DNA of 64,000 bases from an uncultured beta proteobacterium (GTDB lineage: Bacteria > Pseudomonadota > Gammaproteobacteria > Burkholderiales > Burkholderiaceae_C): assembly GCA_903845935.1 (NCBI GenBank), contig CAIMZI010000021.1:1-64000 (forward strand), in the 5' to 3' direction. Position 1 is the stretch's first letter. Every line of letters begins with the position of its first letter. The position numbers and the translations under genes were made by a program. Positions 38,185-48,106 of this stretch are shown here, piece by piece. Under the pieces are notes generated by a model. It was not told where the DNA came from. It saw only the letters and a program-made list of their open reading frames with translations, and made no database searches.

Positions 38185-38781
38185 TTATACCAATCCGAAC
38201 CAGCCCAGCAATCCACCTGCGGCCAACAGCCACAGCAGATGGATGCGGGTGCGCCAGACCAGCAGCGTCACCGCAATGGTCAGCAGCCACAAGGGCCAGT
38301 TGTTGCCGGAACGGTCCTGTGCGTGCGACAAAATCCAGCCGGTTGCTCCTAGCAGGCCGATGACGATGGGCGCCATGCCGGACTTGAAGGCGCGCACGCC
38401 CAAACGTTCGCGGTTTCGGTGGCCCCAGCGGGCCGCTGCCAGCGTCAGCGTGGTGCTGGGCAGCAACATGCCAACCATGCTGGTGGCCACGCCCAACAGA
38501 CCCCAGGGCCAGGCCGCCATGCCGCTGGCCGTACCACCGGCCGAATTGACGCCCACATTCCAGCCCATCAGCGGTATGAACAGCAGATTGGGTCCGGGTG
38601 CTGCCTGCGCCAGGGCCATGCTGGCGCTGAACTGGCTTTGGCTCAGCCAATGCTGTTGCTCCACCAGATAGCGGTGCATGTCGGGCGCGGTGGCAATCGC
38701 TCCGCCCACGGCCAGCAACGACAGCGACAGAAAATGTCCCAGCATCTGCCACCAGTCCATGGCGCTCAGAACAATGCTCAT
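38185..38781 (-). CDS. Chromate transporter, second half-size subunit
   Basis: A 198-residue membrane protein with about six helices. It has the CHR family motif in MALAQAAPGPNLLFIPLMGW. Short-chain CHR proteins occur as pairs encoded by adjacent genes and together match full-length ChrA, which exports chromate or related oxyanions. Its ATG overlaps the upstream gene's stop (ATGA, 38778-38781). The frame is open to 38877 but the coupled start is preferred. Substrate specificity is not proven. Confidence 0.88.
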   Translation of the reverse strand: MSIVLSAMDWWQMLGHFLSLSLLAVGGAIATAPDMHRYLVEQQHWLSQSQFSASMALAQAAPGPNLLFIPLMGWNVGVNSAGGTASGMAAWPWGLLGVATSMVGMLLPSTTLTLAAARWGHRNRERLGVRAFKSGMAPIVIGLLGATGWILSHAQDRSGNNWPLWLLTIAVTLLVWRTRIHLLWLLAAGGLLGWFGLV

Positions 38782-39368
38782 GGCTTTGCTCTCGTTCCGG
38801 TGGCCGGAGCTCGAACCTGGCGCAGTGCCCGGTAGGCCAGGGTGCAGCTCAGGCCCCCCAAGCTCAGCAGCACCCACACCAGGGGAATGCGCAGCAGGGC
38901 GATGGCGACAAAGCCCCAGGCCACGAATAGCCAGCTCAGCTTCTGGCCTATCGGGTTATTCTTGAGCGCTGGCAGCAGTTTGAATCCGGTGGCGGTAATC
39001 AGGCCGGCGGTTACCGAACCCATGCCACGCAGCGCGCCCTGGATTTGCGGTTGGTCGGCAACGCCGGAATACAGCAGCACCATGGCCAGCACGATCAGCA
39101 AAGGAAAAAACAGCATGCCGGCCATGGCCAGCAAGGCCCCGGACGTGCCAAAGTAGCGGTCACCCAGAATCAGGGACAGGTTGACCACATTCGGTCCAGG
39201 CAGGATTTGCGCCACGGCCCAGTCTTCCACAAATTCCTCGCGCGAAAGCCATTGTTTTTCTTCCACCAGCACGCGCTGCACCACGGCCAGCACGCCGCCA
39301 AAGCCCTGCAAGGCCAGCCAGGAGAAGGACCAGAATAAATCGGATTTTGAGCTGGGTCGCATGGACAT
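38778..39368 (-). CDS. Chromate transporter, first half-size subunit
   Basis: A 196-residue membrane protein with the CHR motif FGGVLAVVQRVLVEEKQWLS and the conserved VAQILPGPNVVNLS. It pairs with the next gene as a two-subunit short-chain chromate transporter. The start is ATG 39368 or ATG 39362, a few bases after the hydrolase stop. It is at the far end of a minus-strand run beginning with aotJ. Confidence 0.88.
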   Translation of the reverse strand: MSMRPSSKSDLFWSFSWLALQGFGGVLAVVQRVLVEEKQWLSREEFVEDWAVAQILPGPNVVNLSLILGDRYFGTSGALLAMAGMLFFPLLIVLAMVLLYSGVADQPQIQGALRGMGSVTAGLITATGFKLLPALKNNPIGQKLSWLFVAWGFVAIALLRIPLVWVLLSLGGLSCTLAYRALRQVRAPATGTRAKP

Positions 39369-39373
39369 GGAGC

Positions 39374-40264
39374 TTACAGCAGCGCCAGCTCCGAACAGAC
39401 CCAAGCGATTACTTTCGCATCGGTACACAGTTGCAAATGGCCCAGTCCCTCAAACACCACGGGCCTGACGCCTTGCAGGGTTTGTGCACGTTGCGGGAAG
39501 ACGATGTTGTCCTGCGGCGTGAGCGCCACGCGAAACAGGCTGCGTGTGGCCTCGGTCTCCGCGGCCGCCAGGTCTTGCAGCCAGGGGCTTTGCCAGGCCA
39601 TTTGCAGCGCGTTGGGTGTGGCAATGACAGGATTAATTTGTGTGCCCACATGCGGTGTGCCCAGGGTGATGGCGCGCGCCACCTGTGCAGTGCCAAAACG
39701 GCGCATCCAGGCGCGCATGGCCAGGCCACCCATGCTGTGGCCTACCAGCGCCAGTCGCTGCTGCCCGGTCTGCTGAAGCAAGGCCTGCACCGCAGTTTCG
39801 ACCCCTAGCGCATAGTCATCGATCGAGGTAAACACCGGCTCCAGGTTGATAGCCAGAAGCGCATGGCCTTGGGCTCGCAATGCCGCAGCGATTGCGTCCC
39901 AGAGGCGGTAGTTGCAGCCATAACCGTGAACCAGCAGCACCGCAATCTTGGCCTGCCCACCAACGCCAATTTGGGTTTGCGGTGCAGCCAAGGCCCAGGG
40001 CTGGCGCAGCAAAAAAACCTGGATGGCGGCCCAGCATTCTCCGGCCAGCGAACGCCACCACAGGGCGGCAGGTTCATCCGAACGCGAGACCGAGCAGCTA
40101 TAGAGGACGGCCAGCAATGCCACGGCTACAGGCACCGCCAAGGCGGTAAAGACCATGGTGAGCAAGGTCCATGTCGGCGCGAACCGGAAACCCAGCCAGA
40201 AGCCCAGCGCCGCACCCACCAGCGTCTGCAGGGCAATGGCAAGACGAAGCGTGCGGGCCAGCAT
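39374..40264 (-). CDS. Alpha/beta hydrolase (lipase-like)
   Basis: A 296-residue protein with two N-terminal membrane helices (residues about 8-60) and an alpha/beta hydrolase domain. The segment VLLVHGYGCNYRLW holds the oxyanion region, and the nucleophile elbow LVGHSMGGLAMR has the catalytic Ser. It resembles triacylglycerol lipases and esterases of the PGAP1/LipA-like group. It is five bases downstream of the acyltransferase gene, suggesting a linked role in lipid turnover, which is inference. Confidence 0.8.
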   Translation of the reverse strand: MLARTLRLAIALQTLVGAALGFWLGFRFAPTWTLLTMVFTALAVPVAVALLAVLYSCSVSRSDEPAALWWRSLAGECWAAIQVFLLRQPWALAAPQTQIGVGGQAKIAVLLVHGYGCNYRLWDAIAAALRAQGHALLAINLEPVFTSIDDYALGVETAVQALLQQTGQQRLALVGHSMGGLAMRAWMRRFGTAQVARAITLGTPHVGTQINPVIATPNALQMAWQSPWLQDLAAAETEATRSLFRVALTPQDNIVFPQRAQTLQGVRPVVFEGLGHLQLCTDAKVIAWVCSELALL

Positions 40265-40269
40265 CTGCT

Positions 40270-41169
40270 TTAGTTCCTGTTTTTCAGCAACGCCTCAATC
40301 TGCGCGTCCTTGTCTTGCCAGAGCTGCTGCACCCAGGTCGAAAAGGCTTCTCTAAATGCCGGGTCATTGCCGTAATCACCGGCCAACAACTCCGGCGGAA
40401 TGGGGATGCTGCGCACCCGCACGATGACCCGGCGCATACGCCCGCATAAAAAGGTCCAGAAGCCGGGAATGCCGTCGGGATAGACGATGGTCACATCCAG
40501 AATCGACTGGAATTTGTCGCCCATGGCGTTCAGTGCCAGCGCCACGCCGCCGGCCTTGGGCTTGAGCAGGTAGCGGTAGGGCGACTGTTGGCGCGCATGT
40601 TTGGCCGGGGTGAAGCGCGTGCCCTCCATGAAGTTGGTGACGCTGGTGGGTATCAGGGTGAACTTTGCGCAGGCGCGCCTTGTGGCCTCCTGGTCCTTGG
40701 CGCGCATCTCCGGGTGCTTCTTGAGATAGGCATCGCTGTGGCGGCGCATAAAGGGGAAGTCCAGCGCCCACCAGGCCAGGCCCATGATGGGCATCCAGAT
40801 CAGTTGCTGCTTGATGAAAAATTTGAGCAGCGGGATGCGCCGGTTAAGCAGGTGTTGCAGCACAAAGATGTCGGCTGCGCACTGGTGGTTGCTGTTGACC
40901 AAGTACCAGTGGTTTGGGTCCAGCCCTTCCATGCCCAGCACATCCCATTGCGTTGCTTGGGTGAGGGACATCCAGGCGCTATTGCAGGCAATCCAGTTTT
41001 CGGCAATGCCCACCAGCACCGGGTCCAGCGCCAGGCGCACGCTCTGGAATGGCAGCACCAGTTTGACCAGGGCGAACACCAGCAGAATCGGCACCCAGAA
41101 TAGAATGTTGAGCAGCAGCAACGCGCACGCCAGAACTCCGAGCAGCAGTGCAGGCAGGCGGTTGAGCAT
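40270..41169 (-). CDS. PlsC-family acyltransferase (YihG-like)
   Basis: A 299-residue protein with an N-terminal membrane helix and the acyltransferase motifs NHQCAAD (the H-x4-D catalytic pair) and MEGTRFT. It belongs to the 1-acylglycerol-3-phosphate acyltransferase family and is closest in layout to YihG/YihG-like proteins. It lies 12 bases after aotP. The likely reaction is transfer of an acyl chain to lysophosphatidate, but the true substrate is not visible. Confidence 0.85.
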   Translation of the reverse strand: MLNRLPALLLGVLACALLLLNILFWVPILLVFALVKLVLPFQSVRLALDPVLVGIAENWIACNSAWMSLTQATQWDVLGMEGLDPNHWYLVNSNHQCAADIFVLQHLLNRRIPLLKFFIKQQLIWMPIMGLAWWALDFPFMRRHSDAYLKKHPEMRAKDQEATRRACAKFTLIPTSVTNFMEGTRFTPAKHARQQSPYRYLLKPKAGGVALALNAMGDKFQSILDVTIVYPDGIPGFWTFLCGRMRRVIVRVRSIPIPPELLAGDYGNDPAFREAFSTWVQQLWQDKDAQIEALLKNRN

Positions 41170-41181
41170 GGCTTTCTTAAA

Positions 41182-41958
41182 TCACTTCAGACTGCCGGAC
41201 AGGAACTGAGCCAGCCGCTCGCTCTTCGGTTTAGCCAGCACCTCGGCCGGATTGCCTTCTTCCTCCACCACACCCTTGTGCAGAAAAATCAGGTGGTTGG
41301 CCACCTCGCGGGCAAAGCCCATTTCGTGCGTCACCACCACCATGGTGCGGCCCTCCAATGCCAGGGTCTTCATCACCTTGAGCACCTCGGACACCAGCTC
41401 GGGGTCGAGCGCGCTGGTGGGTTCGTCAAACAGCATCACCTCGGGCTCCACGGCCAGGGCGCGGGCTATGGCCACGCGCTGTTGCTGGCCGCCGCTTAAA
41501 TGCGCCGGGTAGCGGTCTTCCACCCCGGACAGGCCCACCTTGTTGAGGTATTTGCGCGCGGTCTCAATCGCCTCGTCCTTGGGCACGCCCAGGATGTGTA
41601 CCGGGGTTTCAATGATGTTTTGCAGCACCGTCATGTGCGCCCACAGGTTGAAGTGCTGGAACACCATGGCCAACTTGGTGCGCAGACGCTGCAATTGTTT
41701 GGCATCTGCCGCTTCGAGTTCGCCGTTTTTGCCTTTGACCAGCAGAAGCTTTTCTCCGGCCACCTCGATGCGGCCCTGGTTGGGCTTTTCCAGCAGATTG
41801 ATGCAGCGCAGAAAAGTGCTTTTGCCCGAGCCCGAGCTGCCGATGATGCTGATCACATCGCCGGCATGTGCCGTGAGCGACACGCCCTTGAGCACCTCGT
41901 TGGGCCCAAAGCTTTTGTGGATGTTTTCGACCTGGAGTTTGAGTGCGGAAGTGGGCAT
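41182..41958 (-). CDS. aotP: Amino acid ABC transporter ATP-binding protein (AotP/HisP-like)
   Basis: A 258-residue ABC ATPase. Walker A is GSSGSGKST, the signature is [15 protein letters not shown], Walker B is [12 protein letters not shown], and the H-loop is VVVTHEM. It has the HisP-type insertion after strand 3 ([20 protein letters not shown]). It powers import of basic amino acids with the upstream aotJQM genes. It follows the AotO-like gene by 54 bases. Confidence 0.9.
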   Translation of the reverse strand: MPTSALKLQVENIHKSFGPNEVLKGVSLTAHAGDVISIIGSSGSGKSTFLRCINLLEKPNQGRIEVAGEKLLLVKGKNGELEAADAKQLQRLRTKLAMVFQHFNLWAHMTVLQNIIETPVHILGVPKDEAIETARKYLNKVGLSGVEDRYPAHLSGGQQQRVAIARALAVEPEVMLFDEPTSALDPELVSEVLKVMKTLALEGRTMVVVTHEMGFAREVANHLIFLHKGVVEEEGNPAEVLAKPKSERLAQFLSGSLK

Positions 41959-42012
41959 GGATCTGGCTATTCAAAAAAGCATTCGCGGCATAAAGGCATT
42001 CGCAACAAGCTG

Positions 42013-43143
42013 TCAGTTGCCCAGCAGGGGACCGGTTCTAAACGGGGTGGGGCCAGCAATCTTGCCGATTTCGCAACCGGCAGTGACATAGCGGTCGCGT
42101 ATGCGGGCATAGAACCGCCCATCCACACCGGCCAGCACCTTGCTTGCGACACCTGCAATCGGGTCGACGACCTCGGCCACCAGGTCGCCCATTTTGAGCA
42201 TCTGTCCCGGTTCTGCAAAAAAGACCACGACGCCGGGGCCGCGCGCACGCAAGGTTTCGGAGCCGGCCAGCGGCGTCGGCTGGCACAGCGCCGCGGGAAC
42301 TTCTGGCTGATGGCCGGTCTGCAGCACGCCCAGATGTTCCAAGTAGGAAAAGATCGCGTGGGCGTCTTGCGCCGCATGGGCGTGGGACACATCGAGCTCG
42401 CCGCGCAACTCAATCGTGGTGGTGCAGCAGCCCTGAGGAATGGGATGGTCCAGGCCCCGTTTTTTCAGCGCCTCGGCCAAGCGCCACCAGACGCCCGACA
42501 GGCATTCGTCGAGCGGTCCGCCGCCCGAATCCTTGGCAAGCAGAATGGCCTGGCTTCCCATGAAGTGGGCAATGGGCTCCAGTTGCGGCCAGCAGCTTTC
42601 TTCGCAGTAAAAGTGCATCACGGCTTCGCAGTCGCAATGCAGATCCAGCACGATGTCGGCATCAAAGGCCAGACTCAGCAGCGTCTTGCGCATGCTCTGC
42701 AACTCGGTGCTGGGGGTCCAGGCGGCCAGATGGGTGGCCATGGCGGCGCGCACGACCCGCACGTTGGTGTCCGCATCCGTACCCAGCTTGCCAAGAATCT
42801 CCGGCAGAATTTCCGTCTCGAAGTCCGGGTAATGGCGGTTAAAGTTTTCCGAGCTGCCCAGCTCAAAGCGGCCCATAGGCTTGTGGTCCAGGCGCTGCGC
42901 TAGTCCAATCGGATTGGAGACCGGCACCAGCACCACTTCACCTGCGACCTGCCCAGCGGCGTCTGCCGCTTCCAGCAGTGGGCGCAGATGGTGGGCGGCC
43001 AACATGCCCGGCAGCTCTTCGGCGTGCAGGCTGGCCTGGATGTAAATCTTGGGCCCCGCGCCCGCGCGGCCAAAGTGGAAGCTGGTGAGGCTCTTGTGGC
43101 TGCCCAGACTGGGCGACAACAAAGCGTGGTCTATGCGGTGCAT
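42013..43143 (-). CDS. aotO: Succinylglutamate desuccinylase/aspartoacylase family protein (AotO-like)
   Basis: A 376-residue zinc-peptidase-like protein. The metal-binding segment is YIQASLHAEELPGMLAAHHL (His and Glu), with a further His in VLDLHCDCEAVMHF. The C-terminal part is a biotinyl-lipoyl-like lobe (VVVFFAEPGQMLKMGDLVAEV). In Pseudomonas aeruginosa, an AotO of this family sits in the same place in aotJQMOP for arginine and ornithine uptake. Here the order J-Q-M-O-P is the same. Its exact reaction is unknown. Confidence 0.82.
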   Translation of the reverse strand: MHRIDHALLSPSLGSHKSLTSFHFGRAGAGPKIYIQASLHAEELPGMLAAHHLRPLLEAADAAGQVAGEVVLVPVSNPIGLAQRLDHKPMGRFELGSSENFNRHYPDFETEILPEILGKLGTDADTNVRVVRAAMATHLAAWTPSTELQSMRKTLLSLAFDADIVLDLHCDCEAVMHFYCEESCWPQLEPIAHFMGSQAILLAKDSGGGPLDECLSGVWWRLAEALKKRGLDHPIPQGCCTTTIELRGELDVSHAHAAQDAHAIFSYLEHLGVLQTGHQPEVPAALCQPTPLAGSETLRARGPGVVVFFAEPGQMLKMGDLVAEVVDPIAGVASKVLAGVDGRFYARIRDRYVTAGCEIGKIAGPTPFRTGPLLGN

Positions 43144-43149
43144 GATTTC

Positions 43150-43863
43150 TTAGTGCTTGCGCGGCGCCAGATAGGCCAGGAAGCGGCGCTCGGCCAGGCG
43201 GAACACGGCAATCAGACAGAACGACGCGACCAAGTAGATGAATGCTGCCGCAATATAAGCCTCAAAAGGCAAGTAGTAGTCGGAATAGACCCGGCTGGCG
43301 GCGGCGGTCACGTCCAGCATGCTGGGAACGGCGCTGGCCAGGCTGGTGCTTTGCAGCATCATCACCACCTCATTGCTATAGGCGGGCAGGGTGCGGCGCA
43401 GGGCGCTGGGCAAGACCACGCGCAACATCACCTGGAAGCGGCTCATGCCAAAGGCCTGTGCCGCCTCGATTTCGCCGGCATTGGTTTCGCGAATGGCGCC
43501 GGCCAGCATCTCGGCGGTATAGCCGGCCGTGTTCAGGCTAAAGGCAAACAGGGCGCAGAAAAAGGGTTCCTTGAAATAGGTCCAGGGCCAGATATCGTTC
43601 CAGCGTTCCTGAATCCATTCCAGCTGGCCCAGGCCGTAATAAATCATGTAGACCTGAATCAGCAGCGGCGTGCCGCGCACCACATAGGTGTAGGCGCCAA
43701 CGATCCAGCGCAAGGGCGCCCAGGGGCCGGTCAGGGCCAGCGCAAAAATCAACGCCAGCACGGCGCCAATGCCCAGTGAAGAGAACAGCAGGCCCAGCGT
43801 GGTCAGAATGCCATTGCCGTACAGCGCCAGGTTTTGTGGCTCGAAAATGACCGACCACTTCAT
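43150..43863 (-). CDS. aotM: Amino acid ABC transporter permease (AotM/HisM-like)
   Basis: A 237-residue inner-membrane permease with five helices. The EAA loop that contacts the ATPase is in EIEAAQAFGMSRFQVMLRVVLPSALRRTLP. Its start overlaps the aotQ stop by four bases. It forms the channel with AotQ. Confidence 0.92.
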   Translation of the reverse strand: MKWSVIFEPQNLALYGNGILTTLGLLFSSLGIGAVLALIFALALTGPWAPLRWIVGAYTYVVRGTPLLIQVYMIYYGLGQLEWIQERWNDIWPWTYFKEPFFCALFAFSLNTAGYTAEMLAGAIRETNAGEIEAAQAFGMSRFQVMLRVVLPSALRRTLPAYSNEVVMMLQSTSLASAVPSMLDVTAAASRVYSDYYLPFEAYIAAAFIYLVASFCLIAVFRLAERRFLAYLAPRKH

Positions 43864-44546
43864 AGCGTAGCCCGTTTGGCACCCAGGCTGAAGCGCGCAT
43901 TGAGCTTGCGCAGCGCGTACAGGGAGACGGTGGTATAGACGAGGAACAGCGCCGCAGTAAACAAAAAGAAGGCAAAGGGCGAACGTGTGGCGGCACTGGC
44001 TTGCTTGGCCACATAGGTCATTTCCTTCAGGCCGATCAGGCTGACCAGGGCCGTGGCCTTGATCAACACCAGCCAGTTATTGGTGAAGCTGGGCAGGGCG
44101 TAGCGCACCATTTGTGGTGCCGTGATGCGCACAAAGGTCTGCACCCGGCTCATGCCAAAGGCCCAGGCGGCTTCCATTTGTCCCTTGGGAATACTCAGAA
44201 TGGCGCCGCGAAATGACTCGGTCATATAGGCGCCGTAAATAAAGCCGATGGTCAGCACCCCAGCGAAAAATGGATTGATGTCTACATTGCCGTTGCTTCC
44301 CAGGGCGGCCAGCAAGTGGTTCAGACCAATCGTGCCACCATAAAACACCAGCAGCATCAGCACCAGATCCGGTATGCCGCGAATGATGGTGGTGTAGGCG
44401 GTGGCCACGGCCACCAGCAGCCTGTTGCCCGAGAGCTTGGCAGCCGCGCCCAAGAGGCCCAGCACAATCGACACCAACAGTGCCAGCAGCGAGACTCCCA
44501 CTGTCAGCACGGCGCCGTGCAGGATCGTGAAATAGTAACCGTTCAT
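43860..44546 (-). CDS. aotQ: Amino acid ABC transporter permease (AotQ/HisQ-like)
   Basis: A 228-residue permease from ATG 44546 (MNGYYFTILHGAVLTVGVSL); an ATG at 44564 gives six more residues. The EAA loop is GQMEAAWAFGMSRVQTFVRITAPQMVRYALP. The start chosen matches the HisQ family. It lies about 55 bases after aotJ and pairs with AotM. Confidence 0.92.
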   Translation of the reverse strand: MNGYYFTILHGAVLTVGVSLLALLVSIVLGLLGAAAKLSGNRLLVAVATAYTTIIRGIPDLVLMLLVFYGGTIGLNHLLAALGSNGNVDINPFFAGVLTIGFIYGAYMTESFRGAILSIPKGQMEAAWAFGMSRVQTFVRITAPQMVRYALPSFTNNWLVLIKATALVSLIGLKEMTYVAKQASAATRSPFAFFLFTAALFLVYTTVSLYALRKLNARFSLGAKRATL

Positions 44547-44600
44547 GGATGGCCCAGTAGACAAGTACAGCGCGGTGGCTGCGCTGTACTTGGGCTTGGC

Positions 44601-45437
44601 TTATTCGCCGTAGACGTCGATGTTGTACTTGGCAAAGTACTTGTCGTTCAGCGCCTTGTAGCTGCCATTGGCGCGGATGGCCTTAATGCCTTCGTTCAAC
44701 TCGCCCTTGAGCTTGTCTTCACCCTTGCGCAGGGCAATGCCGATGCCGTAACCATAGTACTTCGGGTCCTTCAGCTCGGGGCCGACCACGGTGTAGTTGA
44801 CACCTTCGGGTTTGCCCAGAAAACCACCAGCAACTTCCAGGTAGTCGGCCACGGTGCCGTCCAGTCGTCCTGACTTGATGTCCAGATAGACCTGGTCTTG
44901 CGCTTCGTAGGAAGTCACGATGGCACCGGCGGGCTTGAGGTCACCCATGGCGTATTTTTCGTTGGTGCTGCCCTTGAGAACGCCGATCTTCTTGCCCTTG
45001 AGCGAAGCGATATCGGTGAACTTGAAGGACTTCTTCAGGACGATGCGGCTGGGCGTGTTGTAGTACTTGTCGGTGAAGTCCACTTCCTTCAGGCGGTCAT
45101 CGGTGATCGACATGGAGGAGATGATGACGTCGTACTTTTTGGCGTTGAGGCCGGGGATCATGCCGTCCCACACCTGCTCCACAAATTCGCACTTGCGCTT
45201 GATCTGCTCGCACAGGGCGGTGGCGATGTCCACGTCAAAGCCGGTGGGTTTGCCGTCGGCGGTCTTGAAGGTGAAGGGCTCGTAGGTGGGGTCGATGGCG
45301 ACCTTAAGCGCGGCTGCTTCAGGGGCTGGAGCCGACGCGGCCGGAGCGGCGGGGGCAACGGCAGGAGCGGGCTCTTCCTTCTTGCCGCAGGCGGCGAGTG
45401 CAGAGAGGGCGACCAGCGTCAAAAGCAGTTTCTTCAT
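44601..45437 (-). CDS. aotJ: Amino acid ABC transporter substrate-binding lipoprotein (AotJ-like)
   Basis: A 278-residue lipoprotein with lipobox LAAC (Cys17) and an Ala/Pro-rich linker (residues 25-46). The SBP_bac_3 fold is shown by LKVAIDPTYEPFTFKTADGKPTGFDVDIATALCEQ and by RLDGTVADYLEV. These resemble lysine/arginine/ornithine-binding proteins. Being lipid-anchored rather than free is a difference from E. coli ArgT/HisJ. It is the first gene of the aotJQMOP-like operon. Specific ligand is inferred from the gene set. Confidence 0.9.
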   Translation of the reverse strand: MKKLLLTLVALSALAACGKKEEPAPAVAPAAPAASAPAPEAAALKVAIDPTYEPFTFKTADGKPTGFDVDIATALCEQIKRKCEFVEQVWDGMIPGLNAKKYDVIISSMSITDDRLKEVDFTDKYYNTPSRIVLKKSFKFTDIASLKGKKIGVLKGSTNEKYAMGDLKPAGAIVTSYEAQDQVYLDIKSGRLDGTVADYLEVAGGFLGKPEGVNYTVVGPELKDPKYYGYGIGIALRKGEDKLKGELNEGIKAIRANGSYKALNDKYFAKYNIDVYGE

Positions 45438-45638
45438 GGGGTTTCCTTAAAGTGACCCGCAGCGGCGCTGCGAGCGAATGGGTGGACGTGAAAAATCGAT
45501 TCTACGATCCAAAGCACGCAATTTTGGTGCCGGTCAGAACTAAAGCCTTGGGGTTTGTACCGTGCGCAGTACCCTTGGGCCGCTCAATGGCATGCGTAAA
45601 ACCTTACACTCGCCCCTTATTTCCCCCCGGTATCCCTG

Positions 45639-48050
45639 ATGAACGCCCCCTTAGACGTCTCCTTTTTTGCGCGCGCCGCCAAACCGCTGTCCAGCTACCG
45701 CAAGTACTGGGCGAGCCGCTTTGGCACGGCCCCGTTCCTGCCCATGAGCCGCGCCGAAATGGACAAGCTGGGCTGGGACAGCTGCGATGTGATCCTGGTG
45801 ACGGGCGATGCCTATGTGGACCACCCCAGCTTTGGCATGGCCGTGATCGGCCGCATGCTGGAGGCCCAAGGCTTTCGCGTCGGCATCATCGCCCAGCCCG
45901 ACTGGACCAGCGCCGAAGCCTTCAAGGCCCTGGGCAAACCGAATCTGTTCTGGGGTGTGACGGCCGGCAACATGGATTCCATGATCAACCGCTACACCGC
46001 GGACCGCAAGATTCGCACGGACGACGCCTACACCCCCGGCGACGTGGCCGGCAAGCGCCCCGACCGCGCGGCCATTGTCTACAGCCAGCGCTGCCGCGAA
46101 GCTTTTAAGGATGTGCCGCTGATTCTGGGCGGCATTGAAGGCAGCCTGCGCCGCATTGCCCATTACGACTACTGGAGCGACAAGGTGCGCCGCTCCATCG
46201 TGGTGGACGCCAAGTGCGACCTGCTGCTGTATGGCAATGCCGAGCGCGCCCTGGTGGAAATTGCGCACCGTTTGGCGGCACGCGAGCCGGTGCATTCCAT
46301 TACCGATGTGCGCGGCACCGCTTTTGTGCGCCGGCCCGATGACGAGACCGGCAAAGGCTGGTTCGAGATTGACTCCAGCAGCGTGGACGAGATCGGCCGG
46401 GTCGAGGCCCACGTCAACCCGTACATGACCACCAGCGAGCAGGCGGCCGAGCAGGGCGCAACTTGTGCCAAGGAAGACGATGCCAAGGCGGTGGCTGAGG
46501 CTGCGCAAAGCGCCGGTAGCGCAGGTGCCAAGACACAAGCGGTGGCAGGCAAGGCGCCTGCAAGCGCCAGTTTGCCCATCACCTTCCACCCCAATCCGGC
46601 GCTCAAGGGCAAGCTGAAGGTGCCGCCGCGCGACCGCTCGGTGATCCGCCTACCCAACTACGAGCAGGTCAAGAGCGACCCGGTGCTGTATGCCCATGCC
46701 AACCGCATCCTGCATCTGGAAACCAACCCCGGCAACGCCCGCGCCCTGGTGCAGGCGCATGGTGAGGGTGTGACCGCGCGCGATGTCTGGATCACCCCGC
46801 CCCCCATCCCGCTGACCACCGCCGAGATGGACCTGGTTTTCGATTTGCCCTATGCGCGTAGCCCGCATCCCCAATACGCGGACGAGAACGGCAGCCATGA
46901 CGGCGCCACCAAGATCCCGGCCTGGGAGATGATCCGCTTCTCCATCAACATCATGCGCGGCTGCTTTGGCGGCTGCACCTTTTGCTCCATCACCGAGCAC
47001 GAGGGCCGCATCATCCAGAGCCGCTCGGAAGAGTCGGTGATCAAGGAGATCGAGGATATCCGCGACAAGGTCAAGGGCTTTACCGGCACCATCTCCGACC
47101 TGGGCGGCCCCACCGCCAATATGTACCGCCTGGGCTGCAAAAGCCCCGAGATTGAAGCGGCTTGCCGCAAGCCGAGCTGCGTTTACCCCGGCATCTGCCA
47201 GAACCTGGGCACCGACCACGGCCCGCTGATCCAGATGTACCGCAGGGGCAGGGCGCTCAAGGGCATCAAGAAAATCCTGATCGGCTCCGGCCTGCGCTAC
47301 GACCTGGCCGTGAAGAGCCCGGAATACGTCAAGGAACTGGTCCAGCACCATGTGGGCGGCTACCTCAAGATTGCGCCGGAACATACCGAGCAGGGTCCGT
47401 TGACCAAGATGATGAAGCCAGGCATCGGCACCTACGACAAGTTCAAGCAGCTGTTTGACAAGTTTTCCCTGGAGGCCGGCAAGAAGCAGTTCTTGGTGCC
47501 CTATTTCATCGCGGCCCATCCCGGCACCACCGACTCCGACATGATGAACCTGGCGGTGTGGCTGAAGAAAAATGGCTTCAGGGCCGACCAGGTGCAGACC
47601 TTTTATCCCAGCCCCATGGCCACCGCCACGGCCATGTACCACAGCGGGCGTAACACGCTGCGCAAGATCCATCGCAAGGCCGAGAGCGACGACGAGACAG
47701 TGGATATCGTGCGCGGTGAAAAGCGCCGCCGCCTGCACAAGGCCTTTCTGCGCTACCACGATCCGGCCAACTGGCCGCTTTTGCGCGAGACGCTCAAGGC
47801 CATGGGCCGGGCCGATCTGGTCGGCAACGGCAAACACCATTTGATCCCGACCTTCCAACCGCTAAACGACGGTGCCTACCAGAGCGCGCGCAAAAAGAAT
47901 TCGACGCCGACACCGGTGAAGGCGGCCGTCACAACAACGCCTGTAAAAACGTCGAATCAGCCAGTCAAGGGGCGGCTGCTGACCCAGCACACCGGCCTGC
48001 CACCGCGCGTGACGGGTGCGGCCGCCAAGACCGCACGCAAGCCGCGTTGA
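45639..48050 (+). CDS. ygiQ: YgiQ family radical SAM protein
   Basis: An 803-residue protein. The N-terminal part begins [22 protein letters not shown] and has a family domain with [16 protein letters not shown]. The radical SAM cluster motif [15 protein letters not shown] (Cx3Cx2C) lies near residue 443. The C-terminal 50 residues are Lys/Thr/Pro-rich. Between about residues 265 and 310 an Ala/Glu-rich, low-complexity insert is present that YgiQ from E. coli does not have to my knowledge. The reaction is unknown. Confidence 0.93.
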   Translation: MNAPLDVSFFARAAKPLSSYRKYWASRFGTAPFLPMSRAEMDKLGWDSCDVILVTGDAYVDHPSFGMAVIGRMLEAQGFRVGIIAQPDWTSAEAFKALGKPNLFWGVTAGNMDSMINRYTADRKIRTDDAYTPGDVAGKRPDRAAIVYSQRCREAFKDVPLILGGIEGSLRRIAHYDYWSDKVRRSIVVDAKCDLLLYGNAERALVEIAHRLAAREPVHSITDVRGTAFVRRPDDETGKGWFEIDSSSVDEIGRVEAHVNPYMTTSEQAAEQGATCAKEDDAKAVAEAAQSAGSAGAKTQAVAGKAPASASLPITFHPNPALKGKLKVPPRDRSVIRLPNYEQVKSDPVLYAHANRILHLETNPGNARALVQAHGEGVTARDVWITPPPIPLTTAEMDLVFDLPYARSPHPQYADENGSHDGATKIPAWEMIRFSINIMRGCFGGCTFCSITEHEGRIIQSRSEESVIKEIEDIRDKVKGFTGTISDLGGPTANMYRLGCKSPEIEAACRKPSCVYPGICQNLGTDHGPLIQMYRRGRALKGIKKILIGSGLRYDLAVKSPEYVKELVQHHVGGYLKIAPEHTEQGPLTKMMKPGIGTYDKFKQLFDKFSLEAGKKQFLVPYFIAAHPGTTDSDMMNLAVWLKKNGFRADQVQTFYPSPMATATAMYHSGRNTLRKIHRKAESDDETVDIVRGEKRRRLHKAFLRYHDPANWPLLRETLKAMGRADLVGNGKHHLIPTFQPLNDGAYQSARKKNSTPTPVKAAVTTTPVKTSNQPVKGRLLTQHTGLPPRVTGAAAKTARKPR

Positions 48051-48074
48051 AGCATCACGCGCAAACTTTGTAAC

Positions 48075-48101
48075 TGGCGCCTGGCCCGTGCCAGGCCCTC
48101 G
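48075..48101. terminator. Hairpin between convergent ygiQ and mfd
   Basis: GCCTGGC and GCCAGGC form a perfect 7-base stem around a 4-base loop in the 56-base gap between the convergent stops. There is no T run, so it is only a weak terminator candidate. Confidence 0.35.
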
Positions 48102-48106
48102 CAATC

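Noticed and set aside
41500-42903. 467-codon frame antisense to aotP and aotO
   Set aside because: Crosses the boundary of two real genes and has no recognisable motif.
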